Below, one piece after another: positions 26,616 through 35,012 of a DNA stretch of 64,000 bases. The stretch comes from Kitasatospora cheerisanensis KCTC 2395 (GTDB lineage Bacteria; Actinomycetota; Actinomycetes; Streptomycetales; Streptomycetaceae), in assembly GCF_000696185.1 (NCBI RefSeq), contig NZ_KK853997.1, positions 7,643,220 through 7,707,219 on the forward strand, written 5' to 3'. The notes under the pieces are model-generated. The model was given only the letters and a program-made list of their open reading frames with translations, was not told the DNA's origin and ran no database searches. A program made the position numbers and the translations under genes. Position 1 is the first letter of the stretch; each line of letters begins with the position of its first letter.

Positions 26616-26870
26616 GTGAACCCCGAGATCAGCTACGAGGAACTCGCCACCCTGATCAAGACCCGGGCCGGCGTCCAGGTCAGCGTCGACCAGCTGGCCG
26701 ACCCCGGCTGCATGTTCCTCGACCTCGGCGTCGACTCGCTCGGCGTCCTCGGCGTCCTCGCCGACCTGGAGAACCGCTACGGCGTCTCCATCGACTCCTC
26801 CGACCTGCTCGGCCGCCCCGTCGCCGAGTTCCTGAAGACCGTCAACTCCACCGTGAAAGCTGGTGCCTGA
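26616..26870 (+). CDS. Type II PKS acyl carrier protein (WhiE ORFV)
   Basis: 84 residues with the phosphopantetheine site DLGVDSLGVLG (Ser41), in a four-helix acidic carrier protein. GAAGGAG precedes the GTG at 26616. It holds the growing polyketide for KS-alpha/CLF. It is 10 bases after CLF and its stop lies next to the start of the cyclase gene. Length and motif are standard. Confidence 0.93.
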   Translation: MNPEISYEELATLIKTRAGVQVSVDQLADPGCMFLDLGVDSLGVLGVLADLENRYGVSIDSSDLLGRPVAEFLKTVNSTVKAGA

Positions 26871-26871
26871 C

Positions 26872-27330
26872 ATGCCCGGACACACCGACAACACCATCCT
26901 CATCAACGCCCCCGTCGACCTGGTCTGGGACGTGACCAACGACCTGGAGCAGTGGCCCCAGCTGTTCAGCGAGTACGCCGCCGTCGACGTCCTCGACCGG
27001 CAGGGCCAGCTGGTGCGGTTCCGGCTCACCATGCACCCCGACGAGAACGGCCAGGTGTGGAGCTGGGTCTCCGAGCGCGAAGCCGACCGCGACAAGCTGA
27101 CCGTCCGCGCCCGCCGGGTCGAACCCGGCCCGTTCGAATTCATGGAGATCCGCTGGGAGTACGAGGACCTCGGACCGAGCACCCGGATGCGCTGGATCCA
27201 GGACTTCGCGATGAAGCCCACCGCGCCCGTCGACGACCTCCAGATGACCGACCGGATCAACCAGAACTCCAAGGTCCAGATGGAACTGATCCGCGCCAAG
27301 GTCGAACACCGCGCCGGAGCGGCCCGGTGA
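26872..27330 (+). CDS. Polyketide aromatase/cyclase, SRPBCC fold (WhiE ORFVI)
   Basis: 152 residues, a single START/Bet v 1-like domain: NTILINAPVDLVWDVTNDLEQWPQLFSEY, VLDRQGQLVRFRLTM and RMRWIQDFAMKP, ending in a long C-terminal helix. It resembles the N-terminal half of TcmN and WhiE ORFVI, which direct first-ring folding of the nascent polyketide in a hydrophobic cavity. Two starts are possible: GTG at 26863, overlapping the ACP stop, or ATG at 26872; I use the ATG. The stop overlaps the next gene's GTG. Confidence 0.9.
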   Translation: MPGHTDNTILINAPVDLVWDVTNDLEQWPQLFSEYAAVDVLDRQGQLVRFRLTMHPDENGQVWSWVSEREADRDKLTVRARRVEPGPFEFMEIRWEYEDLGPSTRMRWIQDFAMKPTAPVDDLQMTDRINQNSKVQMELIRAKVEHRAGAAR

Positions 27331-27656
27331 ACGACCTGCACCGCACCCTGATCGTCGCCCGGATGAAACCCGGCACCGCCGACCACATCGCCGGCGTCTT
27401 CGCCGACTCCGACCGCGGCGCCCTGCCCGGCCTGATCGGTGTCCGCGGCCGCAGCCTGTTCCAGTTCGGCGACGTCTACCTGCACCTGATCGAGTCCGAG
27501 CGCCCCGCCGGCCCCGAGGTCGCCAGGTACGCCGAACACCCCGAGTTCCGGGACGTCAGCGAACGCCTCGCCGTCTACGTCGACGCCTACGACCCGGCGA
27601 CCTGGCGCAGCCCCAAGGACGCCATGGCGCACGAGTTCTACCGCTGGGACCGCTGA
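27327..27656 (+). CDS. TcmI-type second/third-ring polyketide cyclase (WhiE ORFVII)
   Basis: 109 residues of the dimeric TcmI-like cyclase family: HRTLIVARMKPGTADHIAGVFADSD, RGRSLFQFGDVYLHLIE, and the closing TWRSPKDAMAHEFYRWD. TcmI and relatives catalyse later aldol ring closures without a cofactor. It starts at a GTG that overlaps the preceding stop (GTGA) and ends 40 bases before the carboxylase gene. It is the last of the classical whiE genes; in S. coelicolor the cluster ends here, whereas this one continues into acetyl-CoA carboxylase genes in the same direction. Confidence 0.9.
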   Translation: MNDLHRTLIVARMKPGTADHIAGVFADSDRGALPGLIGVRGRSLFQFGDVYLHLIESERPAGPEVARYAEHPEFRDVSERLAVYVDAYDPATWRSPKDAMAHEFYRWDR

Positions 27657-27696
27657 ACCCGCCACACCCGTGAAGAACAGGGAAGGGAGAGCCGCC

Positions 27697-29377
27697 GTGG
27701 CCGAACAGAGCGAGACGGCCGACTGGGTGCGCTGCGCGGGCTGCGCCGGCCTGGTCTACGGCAAACGCTTCGCGCGCGCCCTGCAGGTGTGCCCCGAATG
27801 CGGGCACCACGGGCGGCTCACCGCCCCGCAGCGGCTCGCCCAACTCCTCGACCCGGGCACCGCCGAACCCGTCGGAGCGGTGCCCGCCGTGCACGACCCG
27901 CTGCGCTTCGTCGACAGCCGCACCTACCAGGACCGCCTCGACGAGGCCCGCGCCGACACCGGCCTCACCGAAGCCGTGCTGTGCGCCGCCGGACAGATCG
28001 AGGGCCAGCCGTGCGTCGCCGCCGTCATGGACTTCCGCTTCCTCGGCGGCAGCCTCGGCGTCGCCGTCGGCGCCCTCATCACGCACGCCGCCCGCCTCGC
28101 GCTGGAACGCCGCGCCCCGCTCGTGCTGGTCACCGCCAGCGGCGGCGCCCGGATGCAGGAAGGCGTGCTGTCGCTCATGCAGATGGCCAAGACCGCGCAG
28201 GCCATGGCCGAACTCGACGAAGCCGGCATCCTCACCGTCTCGGTGATCACCGACCCGACCTACGGCGGCGTCGCCGCCTCCTTCGCCACCCTCGCCGACG
28301 TCATCCTCGCCGAACCCGGCGCCCGGATGGGCTTCGCCGGGCCCCGCGTCATCGAACAGACCACCGGCGAGAAACTCCCCGAAGGCTTCCAGACCGCCGA
28401 GTTCCTGCTCGCCCACGGACTGGTCGACGACGTGGTGCCCCGGGTCGGCCTGCGCCCCGTCCTCGGCCGGCTGCTCGGACTGCGGCCCCCCACCCGGCCC
28501 GCCCCCGGGCGACCCCGCCGCCATCCTGCGCGCCGCCGACGAACTCGTCGACCGCGACCCCTGGCAGAACGTCCGCCTCGCCCGCCACCCCGAACGGCCC
28601 ACCACGCTCGACTACATCCGCCGCCTGGTCGACGACTTCCAGGAACTCCACGGCGACCGGCTCACCGAGGACTGCCCCGCCATCATCGCCGGCACCGGCC
28701 ACCTGGCCGGCACCCCCGTCGTCCTGATCGGCCACCACAAGGGCGGACCCGACCTCGGCGAACGCCGGCGCCGGCGCTTCGGCATGGCCCGGCCCTCCGG
28801 CTACCGCAAGGCCGCCCGGCTGATGCGCCTCGCCGCGAAACTCCGGCTGCCCGTCGTCACCCTGATCGACACCCCCGGCGCCAACCCCGGACCCGAGGCC
28901 GAGATCGGCGGACAGGCCGCCGCCATCGCCGAGAACCTCCGGCTGATGGCCCGCCTGCCCGTCCCCGTCGTCGCCGTGCTCATCGGCGAGGGCGGCAGCG
29001 GCGGCGCCCTCGCACTCGCCGTCGCCGACCGCGTCCTGGTCAGCGCCAACGGCATCTACTCGGTGATCAGCCCCGAGGGCTGCGCCGCCATCCTCTGGAA
29101 GGACCCCCAGGCCGCACCCGCCGCCGCCGCCTCGCTGCGCCTGCACCCCGGCGACCTGCTCAGCCTCGGCGTGGTGGACGGCATCGTCCCCGAACCGCCC
29201 GAAGGAGCGCACCAGGACCACGCCGCCGCGGCCGACCTGCTGGAGGCCGCCGTCACCGAGGCCCTGCACGAACTGATCCCCTGGGACCCGGACCGGCTGC
29301 GCGCCGCACGCCGGGCCCGCTTCCACCGCTACGGCACCGACCTCGGCACCGCGGCGGCAGATTGGAGCCAGCCATGA
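27697..29377 (+). CDS. accDA: Fused acetyl-CoA carboxylase carboxyltransferase AccD-AccA, frame-shifted at the junction
   Basis: About 560 codons. Frame 1 from the GTG at 27697 (behind GGAAGGGAG) gives an AccD-type beta domain: the Cys4 zinc finger C-x2-C-x15-C-x2-C at about residues 9-31, VTASGGARMQEGVLSLMQMAKT and SVITDPTYGGVAASFA. From about 28502 frame 2 continues as AccA: PTTLDYIRRLVDDFQELHGD, FGMARPSGYRKAARLMRLA, TLIDTPGANPGPEAEI and IGEGGSGGALALAVADR. Removing one base near 28500 makes one protein, and no separate AccA start is visible. The complex transfers CO2 from carboxybiotin to acetyl-CoA, making malonyl-CoA for the PKS. The AccA stop overlaps the accB ATG. Confidence 0.85.
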
Positions 29378-29942
29378 CCGTCGAGGTGAAACACCAGCCG
29401 CAACGCGGACGGATCGCCCGCACCGGCGACGGACCCGCCGGCACCGACCACGCCGCAGGCGCAGACCACGCCGCGGGGCCGGAGCACGCCGGCGGGTCCG
29501 AGCACGTCGCCGACCTCGCCGAACTGTGCCGCAGCGTCGCCGAACTCGTCCGGGCCGGCGCCCGGCCGCCCCGCCGGATCCGGCTCGAACACCTCGGCAC
29601 CGCCGTCGAGGTCGAATGGGACACCCCCGCGGCGCCCGCCGGGCCCGGGACGGCCGACCGGCCGCGGGCGCCGAGCTCCCGCCCGAGGAGCCCGAGGACC
29701 CCCACCGCTACGTGTGCGCCCCGATGATCGGCACCTTCTACCACGCGCCCGAACCGGGCGCGCCGCCGTACGTCTCGGTCGGCGACACCATCACCCCCGG
29801 CCAGCCGATCGGCATCCTCGAAGTGATGAAGATGATGAGCCCCGTCGAGGCCGACGTGGCCGGCCGGGTGGTGGAGATCCTGGCCGCCGACGGCACCGCC
29901 GTGGAGTTCCAGCAGCGGCTGATCGCCGTCGAACCCGCGTAA
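29374..29942 (+). CDS. accB: Biotin carboxyl carrier protein AccB, frame-shifted in the linker
   Basis: The ATG at 29374 overlaps the carboxyltransferase stop. Frame 1 encodes the N-terminal domain, with an Ala/His-rich tandem GADHAAG-type segment and LAELCRSVAELVRAGARPPRRIRLEHLG. Frame 3 then encodes the biotinyl domain YVCAPMIGTFYHAPEPGAPPYVSVGD and ILEVMKMMSPVEAD, with the biotinyl Lys in EVMKM. The switch is in the Pro/Ala linker between about 29640 and 29690 and is equivalent to one missing base. Corrected length is about 190 residues, a little longer than E. coli AccB (156). It carries CO2 between AccC and AccDA. Confidence 0.82.
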
Positions 29943-29951
29943 GGGGACCGC

Positions 29952-31322
29952 ATGTTCACCACCGTGCTGATCGCCAACCGCGGCGAGATCGCGCTGCGGA
30001 TCGCCCGCACCTGCCGGGAGATGGGCCTGCGCACCGTCGCCGTCTACTCCACCGCCGACCGCGACTCGGCGGTGGTCCGCTTCGCCGACCGGGCCGTCCA
30101 CCTCGGGCCGGCCAGTGCCCGGGCCAGCTACCTGCACATCCCGTCCATCGTCGAAGCCGCCCGGCTCACCGGCGCCGAAGCCGTCCACCCCGGCTACGGC
30201 TTCCTCTCCGAGGACCCCGACTTCGCGGAGATCTGCGAGACCAACGGCCTCACCTTCATCGGCCCGCCCCCGCAGGTCATGGAGCAGCTCGGCGACAAGT
30301 CCGTGGCCCGGCGGCTGATGGCCGAAGCGGGGCTGCCCGTGCTGCCCGGCTCCGTCGGCGCCGTCCGCAGCCCCGGCGAAGCCCGCGAGACCGCCGCCCG
30401 CACCGGATACCCCGTCATCCTCAAGGCCGTCGCCGGCGGCGGCGGACGCGGCATGGCCGTGGTCCGCGAGTCCGCCGAGATGGCCACCGCCTTCCAGGAG
30501 ACCCGGGCCCACGCCCGCGCCGTCTTCGGTGACGAACGGCTCTACCTGGAACGCTACGTCGACGGCGCCCGGCACATCGAGGTCCAGGTGCTCTGCGACA
30601 CCCACGGCAACGCCGTCCACCTCGCCGAACGCGACTGCTCCGTGCAGCGCCGCCACCAGAAGCTCATCGAGGAATCCCCGGCCCCCAACCTGCCCGACCC
30701 GCTGCGCCGCGACATCTGCGCCGCCGCCGTCCGCGGCGCCCTCGCCGTCGGCTACGTCGGCGCGGCCACGTTCGAATTCGTGCTGGCCCCCGACGGCTCG
30801 TTCTACCTGATGGAGGTCAACTGCCGCCTCCAGGTCGAACACCCCGTCACCGAGATGGTCACCGGCATCGACCTGGTCCGCGAACAGCTCACCATCGCCG
30901 CCGGCGAACCGCTGACGCTCCGCCAGGACGCCGTCAAACCGCGCGGCGCGGCCGTCGAGGCCCGGATCAACGCCGAGGACCCCGAACGCGGCTTCCTGCC
31001 CACCCCCGGCCGGCTCACCGAATTCTTCCCGCCCGGCGGCCCGTTCGTCCGGGTCGACACGCACGCCTACCCCGGCTGGCCGATCGGCCCCGACTACGAC
31101 TCGCTGCTCGCCAAGACCATCGCCTGGGCCCCCGACCGCGAGCAGGCCGTCGCCCGGCTCGACCGGGCGCTCGCCGAGTTCCGCATCGAAGGCCCCGGCG
31201 TCTGCACCACCACCGACTACCTGCGCCGCACCCTCGCCGACCCGCGCTTCCGGGCCGGCCGGCACACCACCGGCCTGGTTGCCGAGATGGCCGCGGAGGC
31301 CGCCGCCGTCGCCGCCCGCTGA
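29952..31322 (+). CDS. accC: Acetyl-CoA carboxylase, biotin carboxylase subunit AccC
   Basis: 456 residues, matching free-standing AccC, not the longer BC-BCCP fusion usual in actinomycetes. Features: VLIANRGEIALRIARTCREMG, HPGYGFLSEDPDFAEIC, the ATP-grasp glycine loop LKAVAGGGGRGMAVV, HIEVQVLCDTHGN, VQRRHQKLIEESPAP and the MEVNCRLQVEHPVTEM signature. It uses ATP and bicarbonate to carboxylate the biotin on AccB. AAGGGGACCGC precedes the ATG at 29952. It is the last gene of the PKS-ACC operon, ended by a strong hairpin at 31341-31378. The intact frame contrasts with the two broken neighbours. Confidence 0.93.
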   Translation: MFTTVLIANRGEIALRIARTCREMGLRTVAVYSTADRDSAVVRFADRAVHLGPASARASYLHIPSIVEAARLTGAEAVHPGYGFLSEDPDFAEICETNGLTFIGPPPQVMEQLGDKSVARRLMAEAGLPVLPGSVGAVRSPGEARETAARTGYPVILKAVAGGGGRGMAVVRESAEMATAFQETRAHARAVFGDERLYLERYVDGARHIEVQVLCDTHGNAVHLAERDCSVQRRHQKLIEESPAPNLPDPLRRDICAAAVRGALAVGYVGAATFEFVLAPDGSFYLMEVNCRLQVEHPVTEMVTGIDLVREQLTIAAGEPLTLRQDAVKPRGAAVEARINAEDPERGFLPTPGRLTEFFPPGGPFVRVDTHAYPGWPIGPDYDSLLAKTIAWAPDREQAVARLDRALAEFRIEGPGVCTTTDYLRRTLADPRFRAGRHTTGLVAEMAAEAAAVAAR

Positions 31323-31340
31323 CCGGCCGCAGCACCCGGG

Positions 31341-31378
31341 AAGCCGCCCGGACCGTGAGAACGGTCCGGGCGGCTTCG
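31341..31378. terminator. Terminator between accC and the O-methyltransferase
   Basis: Arms at 31341-31356 and 31363-31378 pair perfectly over 16 bases with a six-base loop (TGAGAA). It lies in the 73-base gap between convergent genes and should stop transcription from both sides. Confidence 0.87.
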
Positions 31379-31395
31379 GCGTCGCGCCGGCGCGG

Positions 31396-32463
31396 TCAGA
31401 CGACCGTGCAGGTGAAGGCGTGCAGGTACGGATTGACCGGCGCGACGCTCTCCAGCAGCAGGCCCGACTCCTCGATCAGCGCGGTCAGGCTGCCCAGCGT
31501 GTGCTTCCCGCCGCCGACGTTGAGCAGCAGCAGCAGGTCCATCGCCGTGGTGAACCGCATCGAGGGCGAGTCGTCCACCAGGTTCTCCACGATCACCACC
31601 CGGGCGCCCGGACGGGCCACCGCGCGCAGGTTGCGCAGCGTGCGGCGGGTGGAGTCGTCGTCCCACTCCAGGATGTTCTTCACCAGGTACAGGTCCGCCT
31701 GCACCGGGATCGCGATCCGGCAGTCGCCCGCCACCAGCCGGGCCCGGTCGGCCAGCGGACCGCCCGGCAGCAGCCGCGGATCGGCGTGCTCGACCACCTT
31801 CGGCAGGTCCAGCAGCGTGCCGTGCAGCTCCGGGTGACGCTCCATCAGGGCGGCCAGCGCCTGGCCCTGGCCGCCGCCGATGTCCGCCGCGGTGGCGATC
31901 CCGGTCAGGTCGAGGAAGTCCGCCAGGTCCTGCGCCGACTGGCGGCTGGACTGCGTCATCGCCCGGTTGAACAGGGCCGCGGAGTCCGGCGCGTCGTCGT
32001 GCAGATACTGGAAGAACTCCTTGCCGAAGGTGTCGGAGAACACGCTGCGCCCGGTGCGCACCGCGTCGTCCAGCCGGGCCCAGGACTGCCACGTCCACGG
32101 CTCGGTGCACCACAGGGCGATGTCGCGCAGGCTGCCCGGCTCGTCGGCGCGCAGCAGGCGCGACAGCGGGGTGTGGGCGTAGCGGCCGTCACCGGTCCGG
32201 GTGAATACCTCGTAGCAGACCAGGGCCCGCAGCAGGCGGTCCAGCGGGCCCGGTTCGACGCCCAGTCGGAGCGCCAACTCCTCGGCGGTGGCGGGCTGTT
32301 CGTCGAGTGCGTCGGCCAGCTTCAGGTTGGCCGCGGCACGCACCGCGCCCGCGCAGGCGGCGCCGAAGACCAGCTCGCGCAGCAGCATCCCGGGCGGGAC
32401 GGCGCCGGGCGCGTCGGCGGCGGTCGGGGACATCGGGACGGGGCGGGTCGGGGCGGAGGTCAT
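31396..32463 (-). CDS. O-methyltransferase (TcmN/TcmO, acetylserotonin OMT type)
   Basis: 355 residues: an N-terminal dimerisation winged helix (LKLADALDEQPATAEELALRL) and a C-terminal Rossmann SAM domain with motif I TAADIGGGQGQALAAL and VKNILEWDDDSTRR. In most relatives the last segment contains a catalytic His (ILH-x-W-DD); here no His stands before EWDDD, as if one codon were missing. The product may be inactive or, like some anthracycline enzymes, work by proximity without a base. It converges on the PKS-ACC operon, so it is probably the pigment O-methyltransferase, but it is not in the classical S. coelicolor whiE set. The ATG at 32463 follows GAAAGG. Confidence 0.85.
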   Translation of the reverse strand: MTSAPTRPVPMSPTAADAPGAVPPGMLLRELVFGAACAGAVRAAANLKLADALDEQPATAEELALRLGVEPGPLDRLLRALVCYEVFTRTGDGRYAHTPLSRLLRADEPGSLRDIALWCTEPWTWQSWARLDDAVRTGRSVFSDTFGKEFFQYLHDDAPDSAALFNRAMTQSSRQSAQDLADFLDLTGIATAADIGGGQGQALAALMERHPELHGTLLDLPKVVEHADPRLLPGGPLADRARLVAGDCRIAIPVQADLYLVKNILEWDDDSTRRTLRNLRAVARPGARVVIVENLVDDSPSMRFTTAMDLLLLLNVGGGKHTLGSLTALIEESGLLLESVAPVNPYLHAFTCTVV

Positions 32464-32508
32464 GGGCTCGGCGGCCTTTCGTCGCGGGCTGGAGGGCTGG
32501 AGGGCCGG

Positions 32509-33627
32509 TCAGCAGTGGCCGGCGGGCTGGGAGGAGCTGCAGGCGTTGGCGGTGAAGGAGTTGCCGGCGCCGTGGTCGCGGTCGGCGAGATCGGCGGGCA
32601 GGTTGTCGTGCAGGGCGTTGCCGGTGACGTCGGCGCGGGTGTTCGGCGCGCCCACCACGCTCGGGTACAGCACGATGCCGCCCGACATCGGCGAGTCGCC
32701 GGAGTGGTCGGCGACCAGGTTGCCGGAGACCGTGACGTCCTCGGTGCCGGTCAGCAGGATGCCGGTGCCCTGCACCGCGTCCAGGCGCGGATTGGGCGCG
32801 CAGTAGCGGTTGTTGGCGCGCACCACGTTGTCGCGGACGGTCAGCGCACCGGCCCGCGGCACCCCGTCGTCGCCGACCACGAACACGCCGCCACAGTTGC
32901 CGGACGCCAGGTTCGCCGTCACCGTCAGGTCCCGCACCCGGCGCAGCTGCAGGCCGATCCGGTTGCCGGTCAGCCGGTTCTCCGACACCTCGGTGCCGCG
33001 GGTCTCCAGCGCGCCGCCCTTGCGGTCGAACCAGTTGGCGACGAAGATCCCGGCCTGCCCGTTGTCCCGCGCCTCGTTGTCGGTCAGCACCGTACGGGTC
33101 GACATCTCGACACTGATGCCCTGCAGGCCGTTGTCGTGGGACGACACCTGACGGACCGTCAGCCGGTCGGTGACGGCGGCCGAGACGCCGTTCTTCGCGA
33201 AGCCGGCCACCGCGAGCGACTCCACCACCGCCCCCGACACCGGCCGCACCGGCGCCCCCCGGTCGTCCGCCACACCCGTCACGCACAGGCCGTTGCCGGC
33301 CTTCGCGCACGCGCCGGTGTCCGCCGGATCGGGGACCAGCACGGTGCGGCTGCCCTGCCCGCGCAGCGTCACCCCGTCGGTGGCGAGGGTGACGCTGCCC
33401 GGGTAGCGGCCCTCGGCCAGCTCCACCACGTCGCCCGGGCGGGCCGCGTCCAGCGCGGCCTGCACGGAGGCGCCGGGGCCGAGGCGGTGCACGGTCGGGC
33501 CGGCGGCCGTCGCGGGCGCGGTGGCGGCCGGAGTGGCGGCCAGCACGGTGGGGACGACGGCGGCGGTGGCGAACAGGGCGGCGACGAGGCGGGTGCGCGG
33601 GCGCGCCGGGGCGAAGGGAGAAGTCAT
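32509..33627 (-). CDS. Secreted right-handed parallel beta-helix protein
   Basis: 372 residues with a Sec signal peptide (RTRLVAALFATAAVVPTVLAATPA). The mature protein starts with ASVQAALDAARPGDVVELAEG, a pectate-lyase-like beta-helix opening, then gives repeated coil turns rich in N and G: KNGVSAAV, NGLQGISVEM, NGQAGIFVANW, NRIGLQLRR, NCGGVFVVG. Four cysteines occur, including a C-terminal SAGHC-like end. Such proteins bind or cleave polysaccharides; no catalytic set is obvious, and it may be a non-enzymatic surface protein. The ATG at 33627 follows AGGGAG. The upstream GC-rich gap separates it from a rightward small gene. Confidence 0.82.
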   Translation of the reverse strand: MTSPFAPARPRTRLVAALFATAAVVPTVLAATPAATAPATAAGPTVHRLGPGASVQAALDAARPGDVVELAEGRYPGSVTLATDGVTLRGQGSRTVLVPDPADTGACAKAGNGLCVTGVADDRGAPVRPVSGAVVESLAVAGFAKNGVSAAVTDRLTVRQVSSHDNGLQGISVEMSTRTVLTDNEARDNGQAGIFVANWFDRKGGALETRGTEVSENRLTGNRIGLQLRRVRDLTVTANLASGNCGGVFVVGDDGVPRAGALTVRDNVVRANNRYCAPNPRLDAVQGTGILLTGTEDVTVSGNLVADHSGDSPMSGGIVLYPSVVGAPNTRADVTGNALHDNLPADLADRDHGAGNSFTANACSSSQPAGHC

Positions 33628-33854
33628 GGTGGGGAGCCGGCTTCCAGGGGTCGCGGTCGCGGACGGCGTGGGCGCGCCCGCCGCCTCGAAGCTAAGGTCG
33701 CGCACCGCCCGCGGCCAGCCGGGTTCGGTCGCACGGGTTGCCCGCACCCGCCGACCGGGTGGCCCCGAGGGGCGGGCGCCACCCGTACACCCGATCGGGC
33801 GGCCCTACGGCCGGGCACCGGGCCCCCTCAGTGCGGCCGAACCACTATGGACCC

Positions 33855-34142
33855 ATGACCACGCACAGCGGACGCATCGCCGAACACACCGACCCCGCCT
33901 CCGACGACCTGCGCCCCCTCGGCGTCGGCCGGACCGACCTGTTCCCCGCCGAACCGCACTCCGCCGACCACTACCGCACCGAGCGGCAGCGCAGCGAGGA
34001 GTACCGGATCGACGAGGAACTCGCCGCCCGGCAGGCCGCCCCCGACACCGGCCCGGAGACGGAGGTGGAGACCGCGGGCTGGCCGGACGCGGACGACCCC
34101 GGCTGGGACTACGAGGACGTCATCCTCCGGTCGGTCAACTGA
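33855..34142 (+). CDS. Small acidic protein of unknown function
   Basis: 95 residues, very acidic and polar, with no signal peptide or membrane helix: GRIAEHTDPASDDLRPLG, RTERQRSEEYRIDEELAA and a C-terminal GWDYEDVILRSV. I do not recognise the family with certainty; the composition resembles short streptomycete conserved hypotheticals such as DUF5709. The ATG at 33855 has only a weak ribosome site. The stop codon is inside the large hairpin at 34139-34215, so transcription probably ends with the gene. Confidence 0.6.
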   Translation: MTTHSGRIAEHTDPASDDLRPLGVGRTDLFPAEPHSADHYRTERQRSEEYRIDEELAARQAAPDTGPETEVETAGWPDADDPGWDYEDVILRSVN

Positions 34143-34215
34143 AGGCCCGTCAGCGCACTGCGCCCGCCGCTCGGTCACCCCGAACGGCGGGCACAGTGCG
34201 CTGACGGGCCTTCAG
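34139..34215. terminator. Very large hairpin, bidirectional terminator
   Basis: The outer arms, 34139-34160 and 34194-34215, pair perfectly over 22 bases. An inner stem (GCCCGCCG at 34162-34169 with CGGCGGGC at 34185-34192) extends it, separated by single-base bulges. It overlaps the stop codon of the small acidic protein gene and lies between convergent genes. Confidence 0.87.
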
Positions 34216-34233
34216 CCGGCCCCGGCCGGCAGC

Positions 34234-34276
34234 GGCAGGTCAGTAGCGGCAGGTCAGTAGCCAGTAGGTCAGTAGC
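34234..34276. repeat. 14-bp tandem repeat over the lipoprotein stop codon
   Basis: The unit GGCAGGTCAGTAGC is present at 34234-34247 and 34248-34261, with a third degenerate copy to 34276. The leftward gene's last codons and TGA (34269-34271) fall in the third copy, so the copies after it repeat the same TAC-TGA string. Slippage is the simplest origin. Confidence 0.7.
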
Positions 34277-35012
34277 GGTAGGCCTTCACCACGACCGGGA
34301 TCAGCGTGGTCTCCGAGGACTTGGTGGAGAACACCACCGGGTTCGCGGACGCGTTCGACGCCAGGTTCTCCACGCCCACCACCGAGGAGTCCACGGTGTG
34401 CCCGGAGGCGTCGGTGAAGTCCACCTGGATCGCGTACGAGCGTGTCTCCAGCGTGCTGTTGCGGACCGTCACCTTCGCCGCCGCCAGACCACCGGTCTCC
34501 TGCGCGGGCACCCCCGTCAGCGTCACGTCGTCCAGCGCGTTGCCCGGGCCCTGGGCGGTCGCCAGCACCTGCGTCGCCTTGTCCCGGCCCGCCGCCACCT
34601 GGGCGTTGGCCGAGGCCTCGAACTGCGCCGCCCGCTGCGAGGCCGACGCCTGGGCCGCCGAGGCCGACGCCACCGCCGAGGAGTGCACCGAGGCCAGCGG
34701 CGAGGCCGGCTCGCCGGAGAAGTTCTCCACCTGCGGCCCCACCTCGAACGTCGACATCGCCGCCTGCACCGGATCCTCGCCCGAGGAACCACCGCACGAG
34801 GCCAGCACCGCGATCCCCGCCGCGGCCACCCCCATCGCGATCACCGCCCGGGTGCCGCGCCGCGCCCGGCCGCCGGCTCCGGCCGGCGCGGCGGGCCGAC
34901 CGGGCCCTGGCGCAGCAGCGGCTGCCGGGCCGGGCGGGGACGGGCCGTCCCGTCGGCAGGAGCTCCGCCCGGGGTCGAACTGTTCCGCTCCGCGTCTCGC
35001 ATCGCGCTGCAC
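34269..35012 (-). CDS. Putative lipoprotein
   Basis: 247 residues from a GTG at 35012. A Pro/Ala/Gly-rich cytoplasmic head of about 55 residues leads to RRGTRAVIAMGVAAAGIAVLASCGG, a membrane segment ending in a lipobox (LASC). After the Cys comes an Ala/Ser/Gln-rich helical stretch (SAVASASAAQASASQRAAQF), then a beta-rich domain of about 90 residues (VTLTGVPAQETGG, KVTVRNSTLETRSYAIQVDF, SNPVVF-like end) resembling an FxLYD-type Ig-like fold. Extracellular anchoring is likely; function is unknown. The long N-terminal head is unusual for a lipoprotein, but no internal start in frame was evident closer to the membrane segment except the Met in AVIAMGV. Confidence 0.65.
   Translation of the reverse strand: MQRDARRGAEQFDPGRSSCRRDGPSPPGPAAAAAPGPGRPAAPAGAGGRARRGTRAVIAMGVAAAGIAVLASCGGSSGEDPVQAAMSTFEVGPQVENFSGEPASPLASVHSSAVASASAAQASASQRAAQFEASANAQVAAGRDKATQVLATAQGPGNALDDVTLTGVPAQETGGLAAAKVTVRNSTLETRSYAIQVDFTDASGHTVDSSVVGVENLASNASANPVVFSTKSSETTLIPVVVKAYRY

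Noticed and set aside
20542..32463. Cluster as an antibiotic (angucycline or tetracycline) pathway
   Set aside because: Gene order, SchA/CurD-like ORFI, cupin ORFII and divergent hydroxylase match whiE; ketoreductase, glycosyltransferase, exporter and SARP regulator genes are missing.
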